DNA of 64,000 nt from Oryzibacter oryziterrae (GCF_021864535.1 NZ_JAKJIC010000012.1:91463-155462); one strand, 5' to 3'; positions 8,728-17,405 are shown, counted from the stretch's first letter. Numbers and translations: made by a program. The notes: generated from the sequence alone by a model not told the origin.

Positions 8728-9836
8728 GGGCAGGCTCCGGATCTCGAGGCGATGATGGCAACGGGGCCGCCGCCGTCCGGTCCCTGGTGTTCGGCGCCGC
8801 CGGAGACGAAGATCTCGGCGTGTCCGACCAGGGACGACAGGACGCCGGCCACGAAAGCGCGAGCGTGGCGGGTGGAGGAAATGTCGCTGTCGTCCAGCAT
8901 GGTGTGGCGACGACCGCGCAAGCTGCCGGAAGTACCAGCCTCGGCCTTTGCCAGAAGGGCAACGAGGCGGGTCTGCTCGGCGACCGTCAGCTGGCCATCG
9001 GCGGCAAAGCCGAGGCGGCGCAGGCAATCGCGCACGGGCAGGATGTCGATGGAGTCAGCCATCACGGCATGATCGACGGCGAGATCGCCGCTCCAGAGTG
9101 CGCTCATGCCGATGACGACGATTTCGTGGTTGAGGAGCTCGACGCCGCCGGACGTGCTGGCGCGGCTGGAACTGAGGGCAAAGTTCCGGCCGATATCGGC
9201 GTCGGTGATGGCGTCCAGGGCCACCTCGCCGAGGGCAACGGCAACGCCGAGGGCGGAAGCGCCGCGGGAAAGGCCCATGGACTTCAGGGTGTCGCGCGTC
9301 GCTGTGGACTGGCTGGCGGCCTCGGCTTCGGCAATGCGCGCGGCGGTGAGGAGCGGGCACTTGATCTGGACGAAATGCACGTCGGCCGGATCGACGATGC
9401 CGGCGTCGGCCATGGCGGCGCGGACGCCGTCGGCGACCATGCGAACCTGATCGCGCCTACCGAGCGCGTGGAACGGCAGATCAGCTGTGTGAACCGAACC
9501 GATGGCCAGAGACGGCTGGTCCGGCACCCTGTCGGTCGGGCGGCGTTCCAGCACCAGCAGGTGGGGCGACAGGCCGCCCTCGGTGCCGCCGGACATGACG
9601 GTGGAGACGGCATCGACGGCGCCAGCGGGCAGGAAGGCAGCGAGCGTGTCGCGAATGGCGCGCACGGCAAAGGCGCGGGTGAAATCGTTGACGCAGCCGT
9701 TGCCCTCGGTCTTGCCGAGGACGGCGACGACGCCGGCAGGGTCAATCGTGGCATCGGTCAGCGCGCGGTGCAGCGCCGACATGTCGTCGGGCGCCGCACA
9801 GGGCAGACGGTGCACGAAGGCCTGCCGCACTTGCAT
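8724..9836 (-). CDS. Ring-opening amidohydrolase (cyanuric acid hydrolase / barbiturase family)
   Basis: A 370-residue member of the AtzD/TrzD/barbiturase family, which has its own fold of three repeated units and three Lys-Ser pairs. Here they read Lys42 (VLGKTEGNG) with Ser82 (VMSGGTEGG), Lys159 (VQIKCPL) with Ser229 (SRASTSGGVE), and Lys297 (LLAKAEA) with Ser345 (FVSGGAEHQGPDGGGPVA). These enzymes hydrolyse the ring of cyanuric acid to carboxybiuret or of barbituric acid to ureidomalonate. The start at 9836 overlaps the upstream stop (ATGA). The presence of AtzE/G/H-like and biuret-hydrolase-like neighbours favours cyanurate; a Bmp-type nucleobase transporter would also fit barbiturate. 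I cannot separate the two by eye. Confidence 0.92.
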   Translation of the reverse strand: MQVRQAFVHRLPCAAPDDMSALHRALTDATIDPAGVVAVLGKTEGNGCVNDFTRAFAVRAIRDTLAAFLPAGAVDAVSTVMSGGTEGGLSPHLLVLERRPTDRVPDQPSLAIGSVHTADLPFHALGRRDQVRMVADGVRAAMADAGIVDPADVHFVQIKCPLLTAARIAEAEAASQSTATRDTLKSMGLSRGASALGVAVALGEVALDAITDADIGRNFALSSSRASTSGGVELLNHEIVVIGMSALWSGDLAVDHAVMADSIDILPVRDCLRRLGFAADGQLTVAEQTRLVALLAKAEAGTSGSLRGRRHTMLDDSDISSTRHARAFVAGVLSSLVGHAEIFVSGGAEHQGPDGGGPVAIIASRSGACP

Positions 9837-10570
9837 CAGATCACCTCGATCAGTGCAGACGACGGGGCGACGGCGCCGAAGACGCCGCCCTGCATCTTGA
9901 CCATGTCGATGGCGGCAAGGTGGTTGGCGTATTTGGTGGCGCCGCAGCAGTCCTCCACCAGCAGGCATTCGAAGCCGCGGTCGTTGGCTTCGCGCATGGT
10001 GGTGTGGACGCAGACGTCGGTGGTGATGCCGGTAAGCACGATGTTGCGGATGCCCTTGAGGCGCAGGATCATTTCAAGATCGGTGGCGCAGAAGGAGCCC
10101 TTGCCCGGCTTGTCGATGATGGTTTCGCCCGGCAGCGGGGCGAGTTCTGGGATGATCTCCCAGCCCGGCTCGCCGCGCACGAGGATGCGGCCCTGCGGCC
10201 CCTGATCACCGATGCCGGCGCCGATGGCCTGAGAACGCCAGCGCTTGTTGGCGGGCAGATCGGAGAGATCGGGACGATGCCCCTCGCGGGTGTGAATGAT
10301 GCTGTAGCCGCCGGCGCGCATGGCGGCCATCAGGCGGGCGATGGGTTCGATGGGCGCGCGGGTGAGCGAGATATCGTAGCCCATGCAGTCGACATAGCCG
10401 CCGGGGCCGCAGAAGTCGATCTGCATGTCGATGACGATGAGGGCGGTGTTGTCGGGCCGCAGATCGCCGTCGAAGGGCCAGGCGTAGGGCGTGGAGGCGA
10501 TGGTGCGACCGGCGGGCAGGCGGACGGCCCCCACCCGCTCGTCCAGCGTCGCCGGACTGGTCAGGCTCAT
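9836..10570 (-). CDS. Cysteine hydrolase, isochorismatase family (biuret-hydrolase-like, copy 1)
   Basis: A 244-residue enzyme with an N-terminal [15 protein letters not shown] segment characteristic of biuret hydrolase and ureidoacrylate amidohydrolase relatives. The triad reads Asp48 ([10 protein letters not shown]), Lys154 ([10 protein letters not shown]) and Cys187 ([11 protein letters not shown]), and [21 protein letters not shown] closes the active-site region. It shares long blocks with the paralogue at 6313-6993 but keeps about 25 extra N-terminal residues. It overlaps both neighbours by a few bases (start at 10568-10570, stop at 9836-9838). Expected role: deamination of biuret (or a carbamoylated acid) produced after ring opening by the next gene. 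Confidence 0.9.
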   Translation of the reverse strand: MSLTSPATLDERVGAVRLPAGRTIASTPYAWPFDGDLRPDNTALIVIDMQIDFCGPGGYVDCMGYDISLTRAPIEPIARLMAAMRAGGYSIIHTREGHRPDLSDLPANKRWRSQAIGAGIGDQGPQGRILVRGEPGWEIIPELAPLPGETIIDKPGKGSFCATDLEMILRLKGIRNIVLTGITTDVCVHTTMREANDRGFECLLVEDCCGATKYANHLAAIDMVKMQGGVFGAVAPSSALIEVI

Positions 10571-10758
10571 GGACAGACCCCGAAGATGTGGCAGCGCGAC
10601 AGGGGATAGGCGAGCGGGATGATGACGGTCTCGACGGCGCGGCCGTCGGGGTCGCTCGGCATACGATCGGCGTCGGTCCGAGGCGGCGTGGCGCCGGCTT
10701 CGTCCTCATCGCTCCGCGGGCGGATCAGCCAGCCGATCAGTGCTTCAAGTCCGTGCAT
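10567..10758 (-). CDS. Small hypothetical protein, translationally coupled in the ureide operon
   Basis: A 63-residue ORF not recognised as any known family. It begins [14 protein letters not shown], has an acidic, polar middle (about residues 15-40) and ends [22 protein letters not shown] with two Cys. Its stop codon overlaps the start of the biuret-hydrolase-like gene (ATGA at 10567-10570), and it lies 43 bases after a permease gene on the same strand, which argues that it is translated. Downstream genes in this operon use the same four-base overlap. It might be an enzyme-associated subunit, as AtzG is for AtzE, but nothing in its sequence proves this. Confidence 0.55.
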   Translation of the reverse strand: MHGLEALIGWLIRPRSDEDEAGATPPRTDADRMPSDPDGRAVETVIIPLAYPLSRCHIFGVCP

Positions 10759-10801
10759 GATATCACTCCCTGCAGTCAGCGTTGAATGTGGATGGAAGGC
10801 G

Positions 10802-11722
10802 TCACTTGGTAATCGACAGTTCGCCCGGCGCGCCCTTCAGGCTGCGCGTCGGCGAGGTGGTGAGGATCATGATGATGAGGGTGAGCAGATAGGGCGCGGC
10901 GTTGAAGAAGTGATAGCCGCGCGAGATGCCGATGGATTGCAGTGCCGGACCGAGGGCGCCGGCGGCGCCGAACAGCAGCGCCGCGCCGACGCAGGCCAAC
11001 GGGTTCCAGCGCGAGAAGATGACGAGAGCAACCGCCATCAGGCCCTGGCCGGAGGAGAGGCCCTCGGTCCAGGAGCCGGGATAGTAGAGCGACAGGAAAG
11101 CGCCGCCGATGCCGGCGAGGAAGCCGCCGAAGGCCGTGGCGAGGAAGCGCACCAGATCGACATTGATGCCGAGCGCGAGCGCGGCGGGCGCGCTGTCGCC
11201 GGTGGTGCGCAGGATGAGGCCCATGCGCGTGTTGGCGAGCGCCCACCACAGCAACACCGCAAGCGCGATGCCGATGAGGAACAGAGGGTTGATCTCCAGC
11301 GCCTTGGCGAGATTGGGATTGTCGGTCCAGAAGCCGAGTGCGATGGACGGCAGATGCGGCGCGACCGGCTGGATGTAGGCCTTGCCGAAGAAGAAGGCGA
11401 GACCGGTGCCGAACAGCATCATGGCGATGCCAATGGCGATGTCGTTGACGCCCTTCAGGCGGCAGATGGCGCCGTGCAACGCGCCGAACAGCGAGCCCGA
11501 AAGGCCGGCGACGATGACGCCGAGCCAGGGGCTGCCGGTGAGGAAGGAGGTGGCATAGGCGGCCATGGCGCCAAAGACCAGGGTGCCCTCGAGGCCGAGG
11601 TTGATGCGGCCGGATTTCTCGGTGAGGCATTCGCCGAGCGCCACGAACATGAAGGGCGTGGACACGCGGATGGCGCCGGCCAGCATGGCGAGCAGCACGG
11701 TGACGAGACCGGTATCCTCCAT
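10802..11722 (-). CDS. ABC transporter permease (nucleoside/Bmp type, NupQ-like)
   Basis: A 306-residue polytopic membrane protein of the branched-chain-amino-acid/sugar permease superfamily. It shows ATPFMFVALGE-like motifs (VSTPFMFVALGECLTEKSGRINL), GLEGTLVFGAM, LKGVNDIAIGIAMMLFG and many Leu/Ile/Val/Ala helices. These are typical of the second permease that accompanies Bmp-family binding proteins. It lies three bases below the other permease gene and 43 above the small coupled ORF, so it belongs to the same transcript. It probably forms a heterodimeric channel with its neighbour for a nucleobase-like substrate. Confidence 0.9.
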   Translation of the reverse strand: MEDTGLVTVLLAMLAGAIRVSTPFMFVALGECLTEKSGRINLGLEGTLVFGAMAAYATSFLTGSPWLGVIVAGLSGSLFGALHGAICRLKGVNDIAIGIAMMLFGTGLAFFFGKAYIQPVAPHLPSIALGFWTDNPNLAKALEINPLFLIGIALAVLLWWALANTRMGLILRTTGDSAPAALALGINVDLVRFLATAFGGFLAGIGGAFLSLYYPGSWTEGLSSGQGLMAVALVIFSRWNPLACVGAALLFGAAGALGPALQSIGISRGYHFFNAAPYLLTLIIMILTTSPTRSLKGAPGELSITK

Positions 11723-11725
11723 GGA

Positions 11726-12823
11726 TCAGGCTCCCTTCGACTTGAAGACGGCAAAGCGGCCGTAGAAGGTGTCGGAGATGAGGAGCACGACGAACATCAG
11801 CCCCTGCAGCACGAGGACGGTGGCATCCGGCAGGTCGAGCCGGCGCTGGATCAACCCGCCGGAGGAGTTGATGGCGCCGAGGAAGATGGCGACCGGCACA
11901 ATGGCGAGCGGATTGTGGCGGGCGAGGAAGGAGACCAGGATGCCGGTGAAGCCGTAACCGGCCAGCAACGAGGCATTGGCCTTGCCCTGGATCGCGGCCA
12001 CCTCGAAGAAGCCGGCAAGACCGGCGCAGGCCCCGGCGATGGCGGTGGAAACCAGCACCAGCTTGCCCACCGGCAGGCCCTGCGCCTTGGCGGCGCGGAC
12101 GTTGCCGCCGGTGATGCGGGCGGCAAAGCCGAAGGTGGTGCGGTTGAGCAGGATCCAGATGAGGACGCAGGCGACGATGCCGGCCGCGAGCCCCCAATGC
12201 ACCGTGGTGCCGGGGATGGCGCCGATCATGTTGTCGGCGCCGATGGGCATGGTGGAGGGCTTGTTGGGATCGGAGGGATCGCGCAGGGCGCCCTCGACGA
12301 AGAAGTTCAGGATCGAGCGGGCGATGTAATAGAGCAGCAGCGAGGAGATGGTCTCGTTGATGCCGCGATAGTGGCGCAGCACGCCGACGGCGCCGATCCA
12401 GAGGGCGCCGGCTGCCACGGCGGCGAGCGCCATCAGCGGGAGGATCAGCACCGCCGGGGCGTGGCCGACGAAGGGAATGGCGATGACGGCGGCAGCGAAG
12501 CCGCCCAGCACCAGCGCGCCCTCGCCGCCGATGACCACCATGCCCAAACGGGCGGGAATGGCGACGCAAAGCGCGGTGAGGATGAGCGGCGAGGCCCGCA
12601 CCAGGGTCTGCTGGAAGGCGAAGGCAGAACCAAAGCCGCCTTTCCAGATCAGTTCGACGAAGGTGACCGGCGATTTGCCGAGGGCGAGCAGGAAGAGCGA
12701 GAACAGGAGAGCCGAAGCCAGCAGGGCGGCGAGCGGAATGACGACATATTCAGAGCCGCGACGGAGGCGGTCACCGAGATCGGCGAGCGGGTGGGACGGG
12801 GTCGTCAGGGTCACATCGGTCAT
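11726..12823 (-). CDS. ABC transporter permease (nucleoside/Bmp type, NupP-like)
   Basis: A 365-residue permease with about ten hydrophobic segments. Family motifs include RASPLILTALCVAIPARLGMVVIGGEGALVLGG, YRGINETISSLLLYYIA and GYGFTGILVSFLARHNPL, which match the NupP/YufP group of the Bmp-type nucleoside ABC systems. The long extracytoplasmic loop after VEGALRDPSDPNKP is usual for this subunit. It is the first gene after the binding-protein gene, separated from it by a 344-base spacer full of palindromic repeats. That spacer may let the binding protein be made in excess. Confidence 0.92.
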   Translation of the reverse strand: MTDVTLTTPSHPLADLGDRLRRGSEYVVIPLAALLASALLFSLFLLALGKSPVTFVELIWKGGFGSAFAFQQTLVRASPLILTALCVAIPARLGMVVIGGEGALVLGGFAAAVIAIPFVGHAPAVLILPLMALAAVAAGALWIGAVGVLRHYRGINETISSLLLYYIARSILNFFVEGALRDPSDPNKPSTMPIGADNMIGAIPGTTVHWGLAAGIVACVLIWILLNRTTFGFAARITGGNVRAAKAQGLPVGKLVLVSTAIAGACAGLAGFFEVAAIQGKANASLLAGYGFTGILVSFLARHNPLAIVPVAIFLGAINSSGGLIQRRLDLPDATVLVLQGLMFVVLLISDTFYGRFAVFKSKGA

Positions 12824-12873
12824 GGGCGGTCCGGTGATCTTGAGGGCGTCTAGTAGTCCTGGCCTGGAAGTGG

Positions 12874-13122
12874 GTTACCCCCCTCTCCAACTCTCCCCCT
12901 CAAGGGGGGAGAGAGTGCGGTGTGGTTCCGCAGAAAGGTGAGTTCCGCGGGTTTACCCCTCTCTCCAACTCTCTCCCGCAAGGGGAGAGAGGGTGTGGCT
13001 TGGTTCCGCGGGTTGCTGGATTCAGCGGGTTTTACCCCTCTCTCCAGCTTTTTCCTTTTCCCGTGGGTTTACCCCCCTCTCCAACTCTCCCCCTCAAGGG
13101 GGGAGAGTTGGAGAGGGGGGTG
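12874..13122. repeat. Cluster of C-rich/G-rich palindromic repeats between binding-protein and permease genes
   Basis: Four copies of a unit starting TTACCCC(C)CTCTCCA(A)CT are seen, at about 12874-12917, 12952-12994, 13030-13066 (degenerate, right half lost) and 13067-13122. Each intact unit folds into a hairpin around CCCTCAAGGGG or CCCGCAAGGGG. The last is a 49-base near-perfect palindrome (13072-13120, loop TCAA). GTGxGGTTCCGCxG spacers also recur. Another copy lies at 33511-33560, so it is a dispersed REP-like family. Its position downstream of a solute-binding-protein gene is typical of REPs that stabilise the upstream mRNA. Confidence 0.85.
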
Positions 13123-13167
13123 CAGGGCGGGGGCTGAACGCGCATTCCCACCGCCCTGCCCTCAGGA

Positions 13168-14283
13168 TCAGGTGATCGAGCCGGAGACGCCTTCGATCAG
13201 GTAGTCGGTGGCGTTGAGTTCCGGGGCGTAGTTGTCGAGCGAGGCGCCGGCGGCGACGAGCGGGGTGCCGTCCTGCTTGTTGATGGGGCCGACGAAGATC
13301 GGCTTGCCGACCTTGACCTCGGCGCGGGCGGCGTCGGCGGCGGCGATGGCCTCAGGCGTGGCGCCGGCGCCGTAGGGCGTGTTCTGCACGAAGTCGAGAT
13401 CGAAGCCGCCGCCGATGAAGTTGGGCAGTTCGGTGCCGGCGGTGATCTTGGCGGCGTAATCCTTGTAGATGGTCTCCCACTTGTATTCGGCGCCGGTGAT
13501 GAAACCCTTGGGCGCAAGCGGGGCCTGGGAGGCGTTGTGACCGCAGGTCTTGACGCCACGACCCTCGGCCGTCTCGATCACCACCTTGGGGCCGTCCACG
13601 TGGCAGGTGATGACGTCGGCACCGGCGTCGATCAGAGCGTTAGTGGCTTCGGCTTCACGCACGGGCATGGACCAGTCGCCGGTGAAGATCACCTGCAGCG
13701 TGGCCTTGGGATTCACCTTCTTCACGCCGAGCATGAAGGAATTGATGTTGCGCAGCACGGTGCCGATGGGCTTGGCAGCGACGAAGCCGAGCTTGTTCGT
13801 CTTGGTCGACAGGCCGGCGGCGATGCCGTCGACATAATGGGCCTGGTCGAGCTGGCCGAAATAGGAACCGGCGTTCTTGGGGTCCTTGTCGGTCCACAGC
13901 GGCGCGGCGTGGCGGAACTGGACGTCGGGGTACTTCTTGGCGGTGTCGACAACGAAGGGATTGTAGTAGCCGAAGGAGGTGGCGAAGATCAGCGAGGCGC
14001 CGTCGATGTTGATCATCGACTCCATGGACTGGGCGACGGCGACGGTCTCGGGGACGTTCTCTTCCTCGACGACGGTGACGCCCGGGACTTGCTTCAGGGC
14101 GGCGGCGGCAACGGCGTGGGCCTGGTTCCAGCCGAAATCGTCCTTGGCGCCGACATAGAGGATGCCGACGGTGAGGCCCTCGGCGCGGGCGGGAAGCGCG
14201 GTCAACAGACCGGTTGAGATGCCGACGAAGCCGGCGCCGGTCCCCTTGAGAAATGAGCGGCGAGCAATCCTGCGATCGAACAT
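13168..14283 (-). CDS. Bmp/Med family substrate-binding protein with Tat signal
   Basis: A 371-residue periplasmic binding protein of the Bmp (PnrA-like purine nucleoside receptor) family. The N-terminus carries a twin-arginine signal, RRIARRSFLKG, followed by a hydrophobic stretch and a cleavage site near LPARAEG. Family motifs are VGILYVGAKDDFGWNQAH, FATSFGYYNP, GSYFGQLDQAHYVDGIAAG and VITCHVDGPKVV. Proteins of this family bind nucleosides, but alphaproteobacterial relatives occur with diverse nucleobase-like ligands. Head gene of the ureide cluster; the substrate is inferred from the ring-opening hydrolase downstream. Tat export is unusual but known for this group. Confidence 0.92.
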   Translation of the reverse strand: MFDRRIARRSFLKGTGAGFVGISTGLLTALPARAEGLTVGILYVGAKDDFGWNQAHAVAAAALKQVPGVTVVEEENVPETVAVAQSMESMINIDGASLIFATSFGYYNPFVVDTAKKYPDVQFRHAAPLWTDKDPKNAGSYFGQLDQAHYVDGIAAGLSTKTNKLGFVAAKPIGTVLRNINSFMLGVKKVNPKATLQVIFTGDWSMPVREAEATNALIDAGADVITCHVDGPKVVIETAEGRGVKTCGHNASQAPLAPKGFITGAEYKWETIYKDYAAKITAGTELPNFIGGGFDLDFVQNTPYGAGATPEAIAAADAARAEVKVGKPIFVGPINKQDGTPLVAAGASLDNYAPELNATDYLIEGVSGSIT

Positions 14284-14703
14284 GACGAAGAAGTCCCCCT
14301 GGCTGAAATACGGCCCGCCCTAGGCGGCGGGTGTTGCCAGGACACTCATTCGCAATGCCTATGCCAAATCGGAAAGAGAGTGTTAAGATTTACCTATGCT
14401 GTTTCCGATCAAGGTGTTAGGCTGCCCCTCGTTGACTTGGCGCGTGCGGCTGGCCGGAAGTTGCGGCCGGCGGTCAGAGCGATTGCATACAATCGCCCTA
14501 AGTATGCCTACGTATTAGGCGCTAGGCAAAATGCCTGCTGCGAAAGCCGGCTCAGGATAGTCCCTCTCCCCGTCACGGCCGCTCAAAGGCCTCTGAAACT
14601 GGCCTGATTGTAGGCAAAGCGCATCATTGCGATGGGCAAGCATGGCCAAGCCGCGGCACGAAGCCGTGCGTTTGGGACTGCCCGTGGCCGGCGGAGACGC
14701 AGG
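14284..14703. other. Intergenic region holding the probable promoter of the ureide cluster
   Basis: This 420-base stretch separates the chemoreceptor stop from the binding-protein start, both on the minus strand. I see no convincing gene: the 75-codon plus-strand frame at 14380-14607 lacks a Shine-Dalgarno and family-like sequence. The interval holds a GntR-type dyad at 14480-14495 and must carry the promoter for the minus-strand operon that begins at 14283. No clear terminator for the chemoreceptor gene was identified. Confidence 0.5.
14480..14495. promoter_or_regulatory. Candidate GntR (FCD-type) operator upstream of the ureide operon
   Basis: CGATTGCATACAATCG is a perfect dyad with 6-base arms and a 4-base centre. 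It resembles the ATTGTATACAAT-type operators bound by VanR/FadR-group GntR regulators. It lies about 200 bases upstream of the first gene of the cluster that encodes such a regulator. The assignment rests on motif similarity and context only. Confidence 0.45.
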
Positions 14704-16962
14704 TCAGGCCGCTACATCGGCAGCGCCGCCAAGGGCCTTCATCTCGGCGTCGGTGAGATGCGAGCCGACGAACTGGCAGCCGAAGGAGTCGTCGCGGACC
14801 CAGACGATGGCGGTGTCGATCACCCGTCCCAGCGGCAGGCGAAGGCCGATGTGCTTGCCCTTCACGACCAGAGTGCGGAAGTTGGCATCGACAGCGCGGG
14901 CACGGATGCCGCTGGCGGAATAGTCGAGGATGTCGACCTGCGAGCGCGTATCGTCCAGTTGCACTTCCAGGCGGACGTCGGTTTCCTTGCGAATGTAGAG
15001 GCGGCGATCGGTCAGCTCGTGCAGAAGCTTGCCGACATCGTGTTCGAGCGTGGCAACGCGGTTGTTCAGGTCGCCGCTCAGCGAGGAGAGATCGCCGGAC
15101 ATCAGTTCGGTGGCGCTCGCCAGCTGCGGCAGCGCGTTGAGACTGTCGACGGCATGGCGGGTGAGCGAGATGGACTGGCCGAGGTTGTCGTTGATGACGT
15201 GGATCGCCTGGCTCTGCTCGTTCACCATGCCGGCGATGCTGGTCGAGAGCGAGGACATGCCGTCGATGGCACCGGTGATCTCGGAGACGGCGCCGGCAAC
15301 CTCGTTGGCGACCGTGCGGATATCCTCGACCTGGCGCTCGATCTCCTCGGTGGCCTTGGCGGTCTGACCGGCCAGTGCCTTCACTTCGGACGCGACGACG
15401 GCAAAGCCCCTGCCCGCCTCGCCGGCGCGCGCGGCTTCGATGGTGGCGTTGAGGGCGAGCAGGTTGGTCTGCTGGGCGATGGTGGAGATCAGAGTGGAGA
15501 TCTCGCCGATGCGGGCGGAGGTTTCGGCAAGCTTGGTGCCGAGCGCCTTGGCGGCCTCGGCGCGCACGCGGGTGCGCTCGGCGTCCTTGGAGGAGCGCGC
15601 CGTCTGATCGGAGATGGCGACAATCGCATCGGCGAGCCGGCCGACAGCCCCGATGACGCCATCCACGTCCTGCACGGAGGTGTTGAGGCGGGAGAGCGAG
15701 TCCTCGACAGAGGCGCGGGTCTCCGATGCGTTCATCTGCATGGCGCCGGTGGCCTGGCCGATTTCGGTGGTCATCGAATGGATGGATTTCACGACGACTC
15801 CGACCGAAGTGCTCAGGGTCTCGGCGACGCCTGCGAGCGCCTTCTTCTGGCTGGCGGCGACTTCAGCGCGGTGCTCGGCGGCGCCGGCTCCGGACACCTT
15901 GGCAACGACGCGGTCGCGAAAATAGGCAACGGCACGGGCGACCTTGGCGATTTCGTCCTTGCCGTCGATTCCGTCGATCTGCCCCTCGATGTCCCCATCG
16001 CCGAGGCTGCGGATGCGCGTGTCGAGGCCGTTGATGGCGCGGACGATCGACTGGCTCATGACGACGGCAAAGGCGATGGCGGCAGCGGTCACCAGCATCG
16101 ACAGGCCGAGCATGCTCCACAGGCGGGTCTGGAACCGCCCGATGCGGGAGACGAGCAGCTGGTCGAGCAGCTTGTCGGTGCTGGTCCAATAGGTCTCGGC
16201 AGTCTTGATCAGGGCCTGGCGGGCGGCACCGACGCCGGCGAGATCGGCGGAGGCCTTGCGGGCGGGATCACGGATGGCGACGATCGCATCGTTGACGGCC
16301 TTGGTGAAGGCGTCGGCGGCGGCGAGCATCGAGGCGGTGGGGCCGGACAGGCCGGGTTCGGCGGTACCGTCGAGATTGCCGGCGATGGCGCCCTTTGAAG
16401 AGGCCTCGATGGCGAGCCGCAGGCCGGTGACCTGACCGAGCTCGACCATCAGCGCGGCCTTCTGCGCGTCATCAGGCGCGGCGGTGGCAGCTTCCAGCTC
16501 CAGCATGGCGTTCACGAGATGCACACGGCCGACAAGGTCGGGCAAGCGCATCACGGAAATGTCCATGACATAGTAACTGTCGAGATCGGGATCGAGGATG
16601 AGATTGGAACTGTTGCCGATGGCGGTGGCGAGATCGCGCAGGGCACCGGTGTGCTTGTCGAGCGGATCGTTCGCCTTCAGCGCCGCGAGGGCTTGGGTGG
16701 CAGCCTTGACGTCGGAGGGCATTCCATCGGTCGACAAGGTGGAGATGGTGGCGGCATCGGGCTGGGGCAGCTGATCGGTGGCGGCACCAATGGCGAGAGC
16801 CATCGGTCGCAGGAGCGCCATTTCGGCAACGCCCTCGCGCTCGGCATCGGCGAAATTGATGTCCTTGAAGCTTTGCTGAATGAACAGACCACACATCAGC
16901 GCCAGGGGCGCAATGAACAGCGCAACGATTGCCCAAAGGCGTGCACGAATGGACAGCGACAT
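14704..16962 (-). CDS. Methyl-accepting chemotaxis protein with C-terminal PilZ domain
   Basis: A 752-residue protein from the ATG at 16962, which has GAGGA just upstream; the 22 codons before it are not signal-like. An N-terminal transmembrane segment (about 7-30) is followed by a periplasmic sensor of about 270 residues, a second membrane segment ([18 protein letters not shown]), a HAMP linker and a methyl-accepting signalling domain with [38 protein letters not shown]. After the signalling domain comes [17 protein letters not shown] and [12 protein letters not shown], a PilZ-type c-di-GMP module, with the R-x3-R/DxSxxG pattern partly conserved (DYSASG). It probably links ligand sensing to c-di-GMP level. 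No che genes lie nearby. Confidence 0.9.
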   Translation of the reverse strand: MSLSIRARLWAIVALFIAPLALMCGLFIQQSFKDINFADAEREGVAEMALLRPMALAIGAATDQLPQPDAATISTLSTDGMPSDVKAATQALAALKANDPLDKHTGALRDLATAIGNSSNLILDPDLDSYYVMDISVMRLPDLVGRVHLVNAMLELEAATAAPDDAQKAALMVELGQVTGLRLAIEASSKGAIAGNLDGTAEPGLSGPTASMLAAADAFTKAVNDAIVAIRDPARKASADLAGVGAARQALIKTAETYWTSTDKLLDQLLVSRIGRFQTRLWSMLGLSMLVTAAAIAFAVVMSQSIVRAINGLDTRIRSLGDGDIEGQIDGIDGKDEIAKVARAVAYFRDRVVAKVSGAGAAEHRAEVAASQKKALAGVAETLSTSVGVVVKSIHSMTTEIGQATGAMQMNASETRASVEDSLSRLNTSVQDVDGVIGAVGRLADAIVAISDQTARSSKDAERTRVRAEAAKALGTKLAETSARIGEISTLISTIAQQTNLLALNATIEAARAGEAGRGFAVVASEVKALAGQTAKATEEIERQVEDIRTVANEVAGAVSEITGAIDGMSSLSTSIAGMVNEQSQAIHVINDNLGQSISLTRHAVDSLNALPQLASATELMSGDLSSLSGDLNNRVATLEHDVGKLLHELTDRRLYIRKETDVRLEVQLDDTRSQVDILDYSASGIRARAVDANFRTLVVKGKHIGLRLPLGRVIDTAIVWVRDDSFGCQFVGSHLTDAEMKALGGAADVAA

Positions 16963-17405
16963 CTGATCCTCGAAATCACCCGCTACGATCAAGGAACAAC
17001 TTCGCATGCCATGGTTAAGGAAGTGCAATCTTTTGCAGGCAGCGTGTCTGCAAATAGATGATTTTCAAAGGGAAATCGGATTGATGCACCTGACGATCCG
17101 TCAACGGTGCGCAGCGTACCACCCTGCACAAGCGACAATAAAATAGTTATATTTCACAGTCCAGGCGCACAAAATTGCAATGCAAAACGGCCTGCCCGAA
17201 GCACCGATTACGGTTTGGCCAGGGGAGTCCGTTGCAAGACTTGCAAGGGCCGGAGCGAAGCAGAGCGGAGCAGGAGATCGCCGATCGCATTTGCCGCAGG
17301 AGGCCGGCCCGGCCTGGCCGGATTGTCGAATCAGCGATCGGTGACGTTCCCGATCGGATTCGAACCTAGAGACGAGGATTGAGCCGGAAATCCGGCAGTT
17401 TCCGG
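16963..17405. other. Intergenic region, no supported gene
   Basis: The 443 bases between the chemoreceptor start and the SelT/W-like gene contain only short frames without Shine-Dalgarno or family-like sequence. The part near 17130-17165 is AT-rich and may contain the chemoreceptor promoter (minus strand). A T-loop-like string GGATTCGAACCT at about 17356 does not fold into a tRNA. Confidence 0.4.

Noticed and set aside
7177..9072. A 631-codon plus-strand open frame
   Set aside because: Antisense to the ABC ATPase gene with its Walker and signature motifs; amino-acid composition is that of a shadow frame.
10619..12853. A 744-codon open frame on the plus strand
   Set aside because: It lies entirely antisense to two clear permease genes. 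Its product is a His/Gly/Glu/Asp-rich composition typical of antisense frames in GC-rich DNA, with no domain.
14380..14607. A 75-codon plus-strand ORF in the promoter region of the ureide operon
   Set aside because: No Shine-Dalgarno, no family-like sequence, and it covers the candidate operator.
17350..17375. GGATTCGAACCT, a T-loop-like string suggesting a minus-strand tRNA or an attachment-site remnant
   Set aside because: The flanking bases do not form a T-stem, and no acceptor, D or anticodon arms can be folded within 100 bases.
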